From contig NC_136005.1 of assembly GCF_048128805.1 (NCBI RefSeq), forward strand, positions 16,190,260-16,254,259: 64,000 nt of DNA. Reading direction: 5' to 3'. The position numbers and the translations under genes were made by a program. Positions 1 through 11,583 of the stretch are shown here, piece by piece. Below the pieces are notes generated by a model. It did no database searches and had not been told where the DNA came from. It saw only the letters and a list, made by a program, of their open reading frames with translations. The stretch's first letter is position 1; each line of letters starts with the position of its first letter. Source of the DNA: Centroberyx gerrardi. Lineage: Eukaryota; Chordata; Actinopteri; Beryciformes; Berycidae.

Positions 1-311
1 GTGGAGGGTGAACCTGTATACATGCATAATAGAATTCATTCACCTTTAACCTGATATAACTTCCTAGTACAGATCACAATAAGTAGAGTCAATTTGATGT
101 AACTTAAAAGAAGATGTGTTCTTTTAAGAGAAAAGGGGCATAAATAAAAGCATAAATAAATTATTTTTGTCTATATTGGTATTGTTTGCCTTATGATTAT
201 TTACCACCATATCACCGCTCATGGGTAAAAGGGTAAAGGGGTCAGGTAGCCTGTGATCTGTTATTGAGCAGCACAGCAGCATGCACACAGGAGCTGGAGG
301 TCAGGTGTTAC

Positions 312-998
312 CAGGTGAAGGACATCACTGCTCATCTTGACCAGGAAGCCGTGGAAGGCTCCAGCGTAGGTCTGCAGGATCTCCAGCAGGTATCCTCTCC
401 TGGCCGCCTTGGCCTGCAGCCTCCTGATGGTCCGCTGGACGTGGGACTCGTGGCTCCCTGGACGCAGAATTACCAGGTACTGACCGGGCATACGCCACGC
501 TGCCTGGAGCACAGGACACACAACACACAGATGGCACTGTCCACATGCACAGAATGAAAACTGAGAGTGGGGGGTTGATTTTGCCCAAATGATTGATGCA
601 CTGGAAAATAGCAAGAAGTGTATAATCAGTACCCCCCTCTCCTCCCTGCCATAAATAGCAGCAGATAATGGTGTGAAATCTGCAGTGTATTTATCCTCTA
701 TGACTTTTCACATTAATGAAATGATACATGCACCAAAAGACTTAAAACTTGTCAAATTATCAAGTGCAGGTAAACACATGCAGTAATAGCTACACAGGGG
801 ATGCACCATATGTATTACCTTGTTGCACCTGAGGAACTCAGCGGCGGGCTCGGTTCCGGATTCGGGTTGAGTCCCGTCCTGGCGGATCAGGTCCAATATC
901 ATTTCGTCCTCCTCAGAATAGTCCTGCGCGCTCACGGCCAAAGATATGAATAAGCACAAACACAGTGCCCATCCAACCCGGTCGAAGGTGCGACGCAT
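312..998 (-). CDS. pcsk9: PCSK9, proprotein convertase subtilisin/kexin type 9 (first two coding exons; gene continues past the left edge)
   Basis: Secreted, catalytically self-limited subtilase that binds the LDL receptor and sends it to lysosomal degradation. Exons run 819..998 (60 codons) and 312..503 (64 codons), joined in phase 0, followed by a GT donor at the left. Residues 1-24 form a signal peptide, with predicted cleavage before Gln25 as in human PCSK9. Next comes an acidic stretch starting DYSEEDEM, matching the regulatory N-terminus of the mature prodomain. Exon 2 encodes the inhibitor I9 prodomain; the segments RRLQAKAARRGYL and GFLVKMS are close to human RRLQAQAARRGYL and GFLVKMS. 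The first Met of the signal peptide (MRRTF) is chosen as start. The subtilase catalytic domain and the Cys-rich C-terminal domain lie outside the window. Identity is secure, and the bsnd/tmem61/dhcr24 neighbours match human 1p32. Confidence 0.95.
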
Positions 999-1709
999 TC
1001 TTGAGACCAGTCTTGGAATTTTTCCAGTGAAAATGAACAGGTTAACTATGAAATGACACAAATTCACTAATATGACTTTTTATTTCATGAGACTCTCACA
1101 TTTGCTCAGGGGTTTTGCTCTCTCCGTCAGCCGCGCGTCTTGTGTTCAGTACAGTATGATGACGCCTCCAGCGCGTGAAAATCTATTCTGATTTTGGGGG
1201 GGGGGAAATCTAACAATTGATTCTTATAATTGAAGGCGGGGACTGGTGACGTCTCAGCGGCTCACGCCACCGCTTTTGTATCGAATGATTCTCCTCCGTT
1301 AAAAACACCTCTGACTGTGACTGTGGCGGAGTCATGTTTCATGCTTGAGGGGGGCAGAATAAATTTAACCGCACTTTAATTCCAACTTTACTGGATGTTG
1401 ATCCCACTACACTAGTTCCTCTGAGTTCAATTTGATCTATTTAATGCTGTTCTTAAAATGTGCAGTAAATGCGAGCCATATAGGCATGCATGTAAGTAGC
1501 AAATTTAGATAACTTAGGAATACTTAGGTTAGGCTATTCCTGAACTGATGCTGTGTGATAGTGTGTAGAAACCGTAAGGCTGATGATGGCTAGATAATAT
1601 TTTGTAATTTGTAGTGTCTTAATGTTCATTCAGTTAGTAAGTATCAGTAATAGTTGCGGTGTTGAGATGCGCTCAGAGGAGCTGCGCGCGTCTGGAACGC
1701 CAAGTCCTG

Positions 1710-1745
<36 letters not shown>

Positions 1746-2355
1746 ACTGGCATGGTTCAACATCAGTAAACATTGCCAAAGCATGAAACAAAACAAATGA
1801 CAATGAACATCAACAGCCAACGATTAAGTGATGATTGTAAAACATGTCAGAGGTTATTCCTCCGCAGGCTCACTGTGTCCTCAGGTTGTGACATGAGGTT
1901 ATAAATTTTGCTGCAGTGACACACATTTAGGCATTTCACCAAGCAAATATGGTAATTTTTCTGTATTTGATTTTAATTCAAATTCCTCATACACACTAGT
2001 TATTTTGGGGAAGAATGCATTATATGTTTTATTAAATATTTATGTATTACTCTCTCTCTCTCAAATAGTGCCATCTCCTGGAACTACCATGCCATACATA
2101 GGAAACTTTATTTAGCATTTCACATTGACACAACCTGTTGAGACAGACTTGTAATATTGCACTATAGTGTGAAAATCCATTTTCAAACAGCATCATGATT
2201 GAGTGAAGCTGAGATTCTGGTAAAGAGTCATAAAAACTTATTAAAGAGAAGATCCCCCCACTGTCCTGAGTGCAGAGTGGTGCTCTGGAGTCTTTCGATG
2301 GGACAGACAGGTCCTCCAGCTTCCCATGCCTCTGTGGCGGGGAGCCCCTCCCTCA
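999..2355. other. pcsk9 upstream region
   Basis: No coding exon is supported here. The stretch holds the pcsk9 promoter and 5' UTR, with a CG-richer part around 1120-1270. A (TC)n run lies near 1711-1740, and the rest is AT-rich sequence. I found no clear TATA box and no convincing sterol-response element, so nothing is called. Confidence 0.4.
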
Positions 2356-2585
2356 GCAGATCAGACCAGGTGCAGTGTGGGACAGCTGTGACAGTGACTA
2401 GTCAGGGCCTCAGGGAGACCAGGCAGAGCCTCAGCATGACTGCAGAATTTGGAAAAGAGGAGACAGCAATAGAAAGTCTAGTCACAACTTTTGATCCCTT
2501 TTTTTAAGCTTGTGTTTACCCAAGGACAGGTTTTGCTGAGCATTTCATTCTCTTATCTGGCTGTTCCCTGCTGCACATTCATATA

Positions 2586-2690
2586 ATTACAAACATTCAC
2601 ATGCGGGAGCTGCCCAGCAGAACCACTGTTTTCAACTGTTGGCCACTAAGCTAACTGAGTACCTTAATCAAGGGCACATTAATGGTAGTT
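2586..2690 (-). repeat. Dispersed teleost repeat, copy A
   Basis: Read on the minus strand, this stretch shares ordered blocks with 30115..30345. The blocks are a 'gtgccct' segment, then 'agtggccaacag', 'aaaac(a)gt' and 'gggcagctccc'. They are diverged but keep order and spacing. Family unknown; it looks like an old SINE or short interspersed element. It lies in the region where the last bsnd exons would be expected. Confidence 0.45.
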
Positions 2691-3114
2691 CTTCAGGGAG
2701 AGGAGAGCGTTACTCATTCACTTTCTCCGCCCGTGTTTTCCCAGCTGGTCCGGATTTTCAAACCGACGGCTTTCCAGTCGTATGGCCACTTCTCCAACCA
2801 TGCTCCTTTCCTCTGCTCTACTTTTCCCTGTCCTCACCACTCTCCATTACCTCCCTTCTCTGTGCTCTGCTGCTACCGCTACTCCATCACGTCATCATTA
2901 ATTTCCCCTTACAGATAATAGCATTAGTATCTACAGTTTATTAGTGCAGTCTCCGTCCCACCGCTGAGCCATATTACGCTGCTGCAGTCTCCATGTTCGC
3001 CTCCTGAGCTACACAGACAGACCACAGGGAATAATTAAGGCCTGAGCACTCACTGCCGATGGGCTATTAGGGCAGAGTGTGTGTGTGTGCGTGTGTGTGT
3101 GTGTTTGATAGTAC

Positions 3115-3481
3115 CTTTGATGTTTTGCTTCAGCTGAAATATACACGCAGTCCTCCAGCCTTTTCTCCTCCTGAATCTGAGGGGCCAACATGACCTAAAA
3201 AACAAAAACACACACTCACACACTCCCTTAGCAGTTGCATTTCTACCTAATATCACATTTAATTTCCTATCTCTTTCTCTCCAACACACACAGCGTTCAT
3301 CTACCTTGGGATAGCACTGGCAGAGGCTCCATACAGTCCCGATAGCCACCATGGTGACACCCAGGACACACACAGTGACGTAGACATGTGGTCGCTCCTG
3401 AACCATGATGAAGAGGCCGACTGCCGCCACACACAGCCCCGCCGCTATCAGTCCATAGCGATACGGCTTCCCCTCTGCCAT
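3115..3481 (-). CDS. bsnd: Barttin, CLC-K chloride-channel accessory subunit (first two exons resolved)
   Basis: Barttin is the beta subunit that traffics and opens ClC-Ka/Kb chloride channels at the basolateral membrane of kidney and inner-ear cells. Exons are 3305..3481 (59 codons, phase 0) and 3115..3194 (26 codons plus 2 nt). Two transmembrane helices span about residues 9-28 and 33-53. The human disease positions Arg8 and Gly10 are present, as are the juxtamembrane cysteines C54 and C56 in the motif CQCYPK, palmitoylated in the human protein. The C-terminal cytoplasmic tail is not resolved. A phase-compatible candidate last exon lies near 2364..2437 (acceptor ..ctgcag, short ORF to a stop), but it shows no recognisable PY motif. 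Position next to pcsk9 and tmem61-like genes agrees with human BSND. Confidence 0.88.
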
Positions 3482-4800
3482 CGCCGCAACCAGCTACCCT
3501 TTAGACTTAGCACTATCCCTATAAGTCCCTATCTGTGCACACTGGACAAGCTTGGCTCTAATGTGAAAATGTCTCGATACTGAACTGTCTGTCTGTCTCA
3601 AGCTTCACTAGTCGTATGGTGTGTGGAGACTTTGTGTTGTTCTGTGTCGGGGTTTGAAGGTGAAGGTGGAGAAAAGCAGGTTAGGGTTCCACTCTGCTGC
3701 CTATTACAGCCTGCAGACAGCCTGGGTGGGTCCCGTCTAAAATTGCAGGTGTGTGTGTGTGTGTGTGTGTACACCTAATAGGTCACCTTGCCTCAAGCTG
3801 CTGGCAAAAAGGAGGCCCCTAGCTCAGCTGCTGGCCTCTCTTCTTCTGTCCCCTCTCTCTCTCTCTCTCTTTCCTGAACTCGTCGTTCTACAGTATCTGC
3901 ATACGCTGCTTTTAGCACTGTGAAGTGTTTGGTTAGGAGGCTACTTTCAGATAAGTAAACATTTTTCTTCTCCGGCTTTCAGGGTTTCCTTTTCAAATAA
4001 GCAATCCATCATTTCTAAGTGCAACACCACCCACAGGGAGCTTGGTAGCTATTCATTAACTCAACTTTATGGTAACATCACAACATAACGTGAACACTGG
4101 ACGTTCCTTTAAACACTGGATACAAACCTGGTAGAATAACATTGTACTGTTAACATTCTGCTGTCAACATTTAAGGCACATTGCTTTGGAATAAGCTGTC
4201 AAATCTTGTGCAAAGTTATAACTGGAAAGAGTGCAGACACAGAGAGACAGATTGTATAGCAGGGTGTGAGGACAGTTCTTATGTTTAAAGAAAGGTGCTG
4301 TGTAGCCACAGTAGTAGGTCACATAGACAGATTCCAGTGGGCCACTAAAGCCCTTTGATTAGCTCCATCCTAACTTCATGTCTGCAACACTGTACATTTT
4401 GGGCTTGCAGCCAATCCGCTGACATTAATCCTGTAACTCAGTGGTAAACGTTACATAATGCTGGTCTCAAGAAAGGATCGGGCCCTCAGTATAGAGAGTG
4501 AAGCAAAGTTGTGGTTATCATTTCTGCCCCCGCTTCCACAACCAATCATAACACACAGTTACTAGACACCAAGGCCACACTGGGATTCAGTCTGTGTTTG
4601 TCTTCAGTGTGTATCCAGCAGCGGTCTCCTTCTGCTCCGTAATGTCTGTCTGGGTTCAGGGTGGCTGTCTTAAGGCACAGACTAGGCCTTTACAGCGAGT
4701 TCACCGTCAGCAAGGTGGGATTCCTGCAAGGCTCTCACTAAAGACCCGAAGACAAAAGGCACTGACGTGGGGCGAAGGTGTTCCCCTCCAGAGTGAGAGG
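3482..4800. other. Intergenic, bsnd to tmem61-like 1
   Basis: This is the bsnd 5' region and the tmem61-like 1 3' flank. It holds a (TG)n run at about 3751-3770 and a (TC)n run near 3853-3870. I see no further exon. Confidence 0.4.
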
Positions 4801-5712
4801 TCATAGCTGCGGGGCATGTTCCTGGCTCTTCATTACTGTGTCGTAGGACGGAGGAGGCTCCATGTCCCAGGGAGGTGGAGTGGATGGGAGGGAGGGTTCA
4901 GGCTCCGGTCTGCTTACAGAGTCCGCTGACATCTCTCGCCGAATCCGGTCCAACCTCCTGAAGAGAGAAAGTAAGACAGACAGTGGAATGTGTGTGTGTG
5001 TGTGTGATGAGTTGGCTTTGGCTGTCTGATAGGAAATGCCCATTTATTTTCATATTACTGCTATATGATGTAACAACCATGTCCCCATCAGACATGCAGC
5101 CATCCTATCTCTTCTCTATATCACTCAAGCACAATTTTAATTGAATTAATTAAAAAATATATAATTTTAATTTGTAATCTGCTTGATTTAAGATTTTAAG
5201 TAAAATCTATGGCACATCCATTGTCTATATCACTTAAAAAGACAGTTTAGAAACATTGACTGTGAGTCAGTATGGGGCTCTGTCAGGTCAGTGTCTGGTG
5301 GTAGAAAAAGCCTTGATGATGGAAACTGTGTTCCTGGCTTCTCTCTTCCTCTGGGCTGGACAATGAGCAGAGCACGTCTTGTTTAAATTCACAGGCCATC
5401 ATAGATTACCTCAGACAACGCCAGGGGAGTCTGTCAGCCACATTGTGTGCAGTTGTGTGGCTGCATGTGTGCCTTCTCTTTTCTCCGTGACCTACTTCTA
5501 TAATCAGTCCATAATCAGAACATCTATTGCTTTCCAATTCTCTGTGTCACAAATTCGGTGTTTTCCAGTTCCTAACACATTTCACTGCTCTTTGTCAGAC
5601 TAGGCGCTATAACTAATGTGTGGTAATGTGTCCAAGAGACCTATGAAAAACAACAAAACTATTTGTCAGTTCATCTGTCTAAAGGGTGGACTGAATTCCG
5701 ATGAAAAGACTC

Positions 5713-5752
<40 letters not shown>

Positions 5753-6411
5753 TGTGTGCGTGTCTGTGTGTGTGAGTGTGTCTGTGTGTGTGTGTGTGTA
5801 ATATACATGTGCATATGTTGAAAAGCAGATAGGAGGCCAGAAAGCTTCTGAGCTTCTGATGTTAAAGATAGTAGGGTTTGGTGCTCTATGGAAAGAAAGA
5901 GTCTTCTAGTCAAGAAGAGATCCAAGGCGCTCCAAAATAGGTTCAAAAAACTTCATTCTGTTCTGCTATTCATTATGAGAAGTTTAAAAACTGTGACCAA
6001 TGCAGCAAACTTCTTTGCCCTGGTGAAGGCCAGGCAGTTTTTTACCAAATAGAATAAAGGCATTTTTTGTAGCACCTTGGATCTCTGTTTCCTCACACAT
6101 GTGCATTTGCTGCATATGTGCACGTGTCCTTCTGTGCATGTGTACCTTTGTATGGCCAGGGCCTGGTGTGGGCTGAAGCGTGTGCCTGTGCGGGGGTGCA
6201 GGAGGAAGTGACCGGGCACCGCCACCTGGAGATTCTTCATGGCCACGCAGAGCCCAGTGACAACCAGCCCCGCGCCCCCCAGGCCCAGAAACAGCCCGAG
6301 TTCAAACAGTGGGATTGTCTGGTGAGTCAGGCCCGTGCACAGAGCCAGGATCACCCCCACAGTCATCAGCACCAGGCCCAGACACAAAAGCAAGCCCTGG
6401 GGGAACGGCAT
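4801..6411 (-). CDS. TMEM61-like two-pass membrane protein, copy 1
   Basis: Two coding exons, 6146..6411 (88 codons plus 2 nt) and 4801..4957, give a 140-residue protein. Two hydrophobic helices span about residues 5-27 and 34-58, followed by a basic and then proline-rich cytoplasmic tail. The tail holds PPSY (residues 123-126), a PPxY motif of the kind bound by WW domains of NEDD4-type ligases. Human TMEM61, the BSND neighbour, has the same layout and a PPPSYE motif. The start is the Met of MPFPQG. The exon opens at an acceptor about 40 bp upstream, so a 5' UTR exon (donor near 6767) is likely. The intron splits an Arg codon (AG|G) exactly as in copy 2. Function is unknown; a barttin-like accessory role is inference. 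Confidence 0.75.
5715..5799. repeat. (TG)n microsatellite
   Basis: Interrupted TG dinucleotide run of about 85 bp inside the intron of the first tmem61-like gene. Confidence 0.95.
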
Positions 6412-6515
6412 CTCTGGAGCCCCGCTAGGCTGCACCTCCACAGCCAGTCTGCAAGAGAGAGAGATACAAGATCCAAGACTTCACCTCGAACTGATAGTGT
6501 GTGTGTAAGGCTGAG

Positions 6516-6519
<4 letters not shown>

Positions 6520-6598
<79 letters not shown>
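6520..6598. repeat. (GA)n microsatellite
   Basis: Nearly pure GA run of about 78 bp. Read on the minus strand it is a CT tract some 70 bp upstream of the acceptor that opens the coding exon of tmem61-like copy 1. It probably sits in that gene's first intron and could act as an extended pyrimidine tract. Confidence 0.95.
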
Positions 6599-6601
<3 letters not shown>

Positions 6602-6769
6602 CCATCCCTGCATTAGTACTTGACACAAGCGAGCAGACGCCAAAAGGGAAGTGAGTAATGTGGGGGAATAATACGGACACTATGCATTCCGGGAAGATAA
6701 ACCACCTATGCGTGCGTGCGTGCGTGTGTGTGTGTGTTTGACGATATAAACATCGATCCACTCTACCTG

Positions 6770-8490
6770 ATAGAAAGTCGCGCTACAGCGAGGAGCTGTT
6801 CAGCAGCTGCGTATCAGGACTGAAAGGTTGTTGTTATCAATCTTCTCAGGCAGTCTTCTCTTCTTCTTCAGTTTTCACTTCCCTCAGGATGCCCATATGG
6901 CGTCCGAGCCCTAGAAAAGTCTGCGGGAAAATGCCCCCTCCACTTCAGTCCGTATCCTACAATCCTCCAGCCTTATCAAAGTAGACCGCGCCCGTGTCAT
7001 TTGGTCTTCTGCCGCTCGCTTTTTTCTTTCTGCTGAAGCATATCCGGTTTGGAATGATTATGGCTTTGAAAAGCACTAGGATATGAGTTGATCTCGCTAT
7101 GTGGGCTGGGCACGCTCTGGTCTTCATCTGGCTCCAGCAGCCCCGTACTGCGCGAGGAAGTCTTTTTACGAGAAAGGCTTTTCAGTGACGAGGAATAAAG
7201 GGCAGGGCGGGCGCAAGGTCTGAACAATGTCAGTCTCCCTCTGTTTGGGCATGCTGTTTGCAGAGAGAGAGAATTATAGCCCGTTTCAGCTGGACTGATG
7301 CCTGGCCGTGACTCTGCTGGGGGCGGAGCGGGGTCACTTCTTACACACGGGTACTTTGAAATGAGCTTGTAGGAAAAGTCTAATTGGAAATGCCTGGCGT
7401 TAAGTGTAGTTGTATGTGTTATGATGATAAATCAGCTGGAGAGGTGGCTCATTAGCACACAAACGTGCGTCTCCACGTGCAAGTTACGCGCGCGCGGCAG
7501 TCATCACAAATCAAACTGTTATCGTAGCCTGCTTTTGTTTTGCTTTGCGGTTTCTTTCCTAAAACCATTAGGCTAGTTTAATGACAAAAAAAAAAGAATC
7601 TTTCAAATCTGTCATAAGGAATTTTCCTGCCAGTTGTCAATGTGTAAGAGTGGGTGTTGCCAATTTTGGAAATGTTGGTTTTCATCTCGCCTCTTTTTAA
7701 ATCTCTTTGCGTCATTATTTGCGTCATTATCTAAAATTAATCAAAATAAGAGCTTTGCTTGTTGCAGAAAGCACTCGTTATTTATTAATGAAATGCACTG
7801 AGCAGTGCAGTGATTTTCCCCCCCTTACTCTCAATGACATTCCCATTACACTATTCCATTGTAGCAATAAACTAAAGCCTTTGATTCGTAGATTACATGG
7901 ACCCAAGTTTAGGAATGTGAATATGAAGCCTTCATGATTGACATAGTGTAGCCATTCAATTTCCTGTGTCCCTTAGTAGTTCTTGCTGATTGCAGAGACC
8001 ACCAAGAGTCAGCAGTATCCTTCATCATTGTTTTATTAAATAAAGTTGAATACATACAATCACAGTGATTTAAAACATGTGGCACCAGTCTCGCTTGAAC
8101 ATGTAGCCTACAAACAACAGCTAGCCAAGAGTAAAACATATTGATCCTAACAGCATGCATATTCAGAGGTGTAAAAGGCACAATCGACAGTTCTTGGTTA
8201 GTCCTCAGTCCCGTGATCCACATCAAGTCTCTTATTGTTGTAGTTTGTTGTGTGCAAAGATGATTAAGGCCCATTAGAGGCACCCAAGTCAGTTTTCCTT
8301 GTGCTCTCAAAGAAGACAGAAAAGATTTTTGTGCTCACCCACTAAAGCTCAGTATAGTGCAGCATCTGATTTTGGGGTTGATGAAGTTAGCACAAGTAAT
8401 TCAATATAACAATGAATTTTATGTGAGGGGAGACAACTTGGGTCCATACCATCCCCTTGTTAATTTTGGACAAATCTCATATGACTTTAG
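6770..8490. other. tmem61-like 1 promoter and downstream flank of copy 2
   Basis: A minus-strand 5' UTR exon probably ends at a GT donor near 6767. CG-richer sequence at 6880-7330 may be its promoter. The rest is AT-rich with no supportable gene. Confidence 0.35.
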
Positions 8491-8500
8491 TGGATTTGTA

Positions 8501-9491
8501 TAGGTAACTGCCAAAATAAAGGAAAGATTTGAGTAAATAAGGGATACAAAGTATATTGAGAGCAGGTGCTTCCATACAGGTGCAGTCCCTAAGATAGTTT
8601 AACAGTTAACATCCTGTCATATTTTGTGTCGTGTAAAAATACTGGACAGAGCCAGCTGATCACTATTTTGTCTACCATGGTTCGAAGAAGAGACTCTGAC
8701 TTTGAGAAGATGCATGGAACTGTGGACGCAAGCGCATACTCATAAACCAGGATATCTGTTCAGTGGTTCACAATGCAAAGAAAAACAGACAAGCAACTGT
8801 GAGTCAGTTGACTGCAAATGTCAGTCTAAGGCAAGAGCAGGCAGTTGATTAAGAACAGAGAGGGATACTAGGTCAGGTTGTAACACTTAAAGCCTTAAAC
8901 CCCTGGCACTTTTGCCAGTGAGTTGCAGTGGTCTACTGAGCAGTGGAAAAAGTCATATGGTCAGATGAGTCATCCTTCCCCCTGTTCTCTAGAAGCAGAC
9001 GAGTACATGTGTGACACACGCCAAAAGGGGTCCACAGTCCCGAGTGCTAGTTTCCCCTCAGTGAAGGGTTCCTGCAGGTCTGTTATGGTGTAGGGTGCAA
9101 TTTTCTGCCGTGCTTAAGGCCCACTGAATCGATTAGAGAGCAAGGCAAATGCCAATACATACAAAGCCATACTGATCACATTCATCCTATGAAGCACGTC
9201 AATCCTGACGGGAAAAGAATCTTCCAGGATGACGATGCCCCTATCCACAGGGAACGGGTAGGGGTCACTGAATGGTTACATGGGCATGAAAACAATGTAA
9301 ATCATATACCATGGCCACCAGATCTCAACCCAACTGAGCACTTGTGGGAGACTCTAAAGTGGAGCATTTTCCACTACCATCTCCAAAACACCAAATTATG
9401 TTTTATATTTTTTGTGGAAGATTCAGACACTTGTATAATCTATGCCAAGGCACACTGAAACTTGTTGGTGTTTCCTTTATTTTGGTTACCT
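8501..9491 (+). mobile_element. Degenerate Tc1/mariner-type transposon
   Basis: A roughly 990-bp element bounded by inverted ends (left 'aggtaactgccaaaataaagg', right its imperfect complement 'cctttattttggttacct'). A remnant transposase start (MVRRRDSDFEK) occurs at 8678. It is followed by stops and then an open stretch at 9189-9400 carrying the family's DDE-region motifs QDDDAPIHRE and PWPPDLNPTEHLWE. The coding frame is interrupted several times, so the copy cannot make transposase. The conserved ends and internal order identify it confidently as a Tc1/mariner relative. The TA target duplication is not clear. Confidence 0.85.
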
Positions 9492-9785
9492 GAAGATAGT
9501 CTGACCTCTGCTTGTTCTATCCGTATTTTGTGCCATGGTCTGTTTAACCCTGCAGTGTACAGAAAACGTAGGAAAAGCATGCTAAGACCTACTGGTTGGC
9601 ATCAGAAAGACGCATGCTGCGAGTGTTTACCTTTGATAAAGTTTGTTACTGTCATTCGGTATTGATATAGTCCAAACAAGACACCTAGGTTGGTTGTAGA
9701 GCCTGAGTAGCCTAAATCCCTGGTCTCAGCCTATCTATTCTTCAGTCTGACGCAGAGAGAGGCGGGGTTTCCACATCATCCAGCC

Positions 9786-11583
9786 TCACACCTCGAAGCT
9801 GATCTCTCTTGACTGTCCAAACAGGGGCTCTGTTGCCAGCTGTGTGTCTGAGTATGCGCGGCGCAGGTGTGTAGAGCTGCAGGTGGTCTTGATGGCAACC
9901 TCATAGGGAGGGGGGGGTCCCAGCCATGGGGGAGGCTGGGCAGACGGACTGAAACACCCAGGGTCCATGGGAGGGTAGTCAAAGTCCTCACCACGAGCAC
10001 CGTGCCGCTGGCGTTCCTGGGTCCTATACACAAGATAACAACACAGGGAGACAGAGGGTGGTTGAGACCAGAACATACATTTCTATATGTTCAGTTTGAT
10101 CTGTGGTGCCAGCAGTTGCAGGCATCAGACACTAGATGGCAGATGGAGCTCTGTCAGAAGTTGTGTTGCCCTGCCATATAACAGAATTAAGCCTCATGAA
10201 GGTAATGGACAATGAATGATAGCAGTGGTCGTGTGCCATCGAGAGCCATGTGTTCACAGGTTTTCATTCCAAACAAACACTAAACCAACTGATGCCACTG
10301 ATTCACACACCTTCAACCAGAGAGGAGGAACTAATCAGTGAAATCAGCTGGTGTAGTGTTTGGTTGAAATTAAAACCTGCATAGTCTTGGGTCACAAATG
10401 CACTTCTAATAACTTTTTCAGAATGCTACCAGTCTATACCTTTAGACTGCCGTAGGCCTTTGTCTTGACTGTGTGTTGTGTTCAAGGGAATGACACTCAT
10501 TTTAAGGATTTATAGGCTATATTTTATTCCTATTGTCAAGGACAGTACAATCACTCTTTGTGAACATGAACTGCTCTCTCTCCCAGGGACCAGGACAATG
10601 AGAGGTGAACCTTTGATGTCATCAAGGTATAAAATATGGTGCTACAAAACAAAGAATGAATTGGAAAAGATGGTGAAGTTGACTGTGAGAGCGCCCAGGG
10701 CCCTGGTTCAAAACATTACCACACTACATGAGAATTTAGGTCATTTGGGTATAAAACCTCAAATATTCTGAGTTTACACCATAATACACATTGGGAAGGA
10801 GGTATACCCCTTATCAAATCGACCCCCCCCCCCCTCCAATATTATGGTTAATAATTACATTTATTTATGTTTTGCTTTTCTACTGTGGCCAGCAATGGAC
10901 CACTTTCCGAAATAGTCATCATTCATACTAGTAATAATAATTGTTACTTACCATCGAATTGAATAGGCTACGCATAAAACTTGGGATGATTCGTTAGTGA
11001 AAATGTTCTAGGGGAGGAACACCAGACCCTCCAACATGGTCCCCCCAGTGTTGAATACATGGTTATGGCCTTGGTACAAAATTGGCCTCTCATTCATCAA
11101 CATTAGGCTACACTTGATGGCACTGAGGGTTTCAGGACTTTCTGGTCTCTAGTTTTGGGATAAAGCTGTTCATGTTCATAGCCTACATATATATTGATTG
11201 GGTTGTGCAAAACCATGAAAATATGAATATTTAAATTGATAGGTGTTCTTCTTTAATATGACCCACCTCGGCAGAAACACTGACTGGGACTCCGGGAAGC
11301 GGCTCCCCGGGGGTGTGAAGAGGACATGGCTCCCGAAGTTGGGGTAGTCGTTGTAGGGATAATGCGGACACTCTCCGCTGAACTCTCCGTGGTTGTAGTT
11401 GACGGGACTCTTGCTGTTCATCGCCCAGAACAGCCCCAGGATGAGCATGACCGCCCCCAGCACCACGCAGCAGAGGGAGAAGGCCTGCAGGCGGCTCTGG
11501 GACGAGGTCAGGAAGGCTGTGGAGCCGCCTGTCACGATGAGGAAGACTCCGATGAAGATTGCTCCGTGGTGCAGAGAAGGCAT
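9786..11583 (-). CDS. TMEM61-like two-pass membrane protein, copy 2
   Basis: Two exons, 11267..11583 (105 codons plus 2 nt) and 9786..10023, give 184 residues. Helices lie at about 7-27 and 33-56 (FWAMNSK ends the second). A Tyr/Pro-rich segment follows, then the tail with PPPPYE (PPxY at 143-146) and a second proline cluster. The intron falls at the same place relative to the domains and in the same phase (Arg codon split AG|G) as in copy 1, and both final exons encode the PPxY tail. This strongly suggests a tandem duplicate. The start MPSLHHG is in good context. The gene is head to head with dhcr24, about 2.3 kb apart. TMEM252 and TMEM61 are the closest known human architectures. No function is established. 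Confidence 0.75.
10222..10391. repeat. Dispersed repeat, copy 1 of a pair
   Basis: In the intron of tmem61-like copy 2. It shares the core 'taatcagtgaaatcag' and flanking 'tgccat', 'caggtt' blocks with 22066..22215. The family resembles short non-autonomous DNA elements common in teleosts; no superfamily is assigned. Confidence 0.5.

Noticed and set aside
3050-3481. Continuous 143-codon barttin frame
   Set aside because: The frame beyond residue 59 runs through a GT donor into intron and TG repeat. The spliced model fits barttin better.
5953-6441. 162-codon continuous frame for tmem61-like copy 1
   Set aside because: It reads past a GT donor at 6146; the PPxY exon at 4801..4957 completes the protein in the right phase.
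6118-6654. 178-codon plus-strand open frame opposite tmem61-like copy 1
   Set aside because: Its second half is GA repeat translated as Arg-Glu, and the first half is the antisense of the real exon.
6997-7227. 76-codon minus-strand frame upstream of tmem61-like copy 1
   Set aside because: It has no splice link to the gene and no homology. It is probably chance in a CG-richer promoter stretch.
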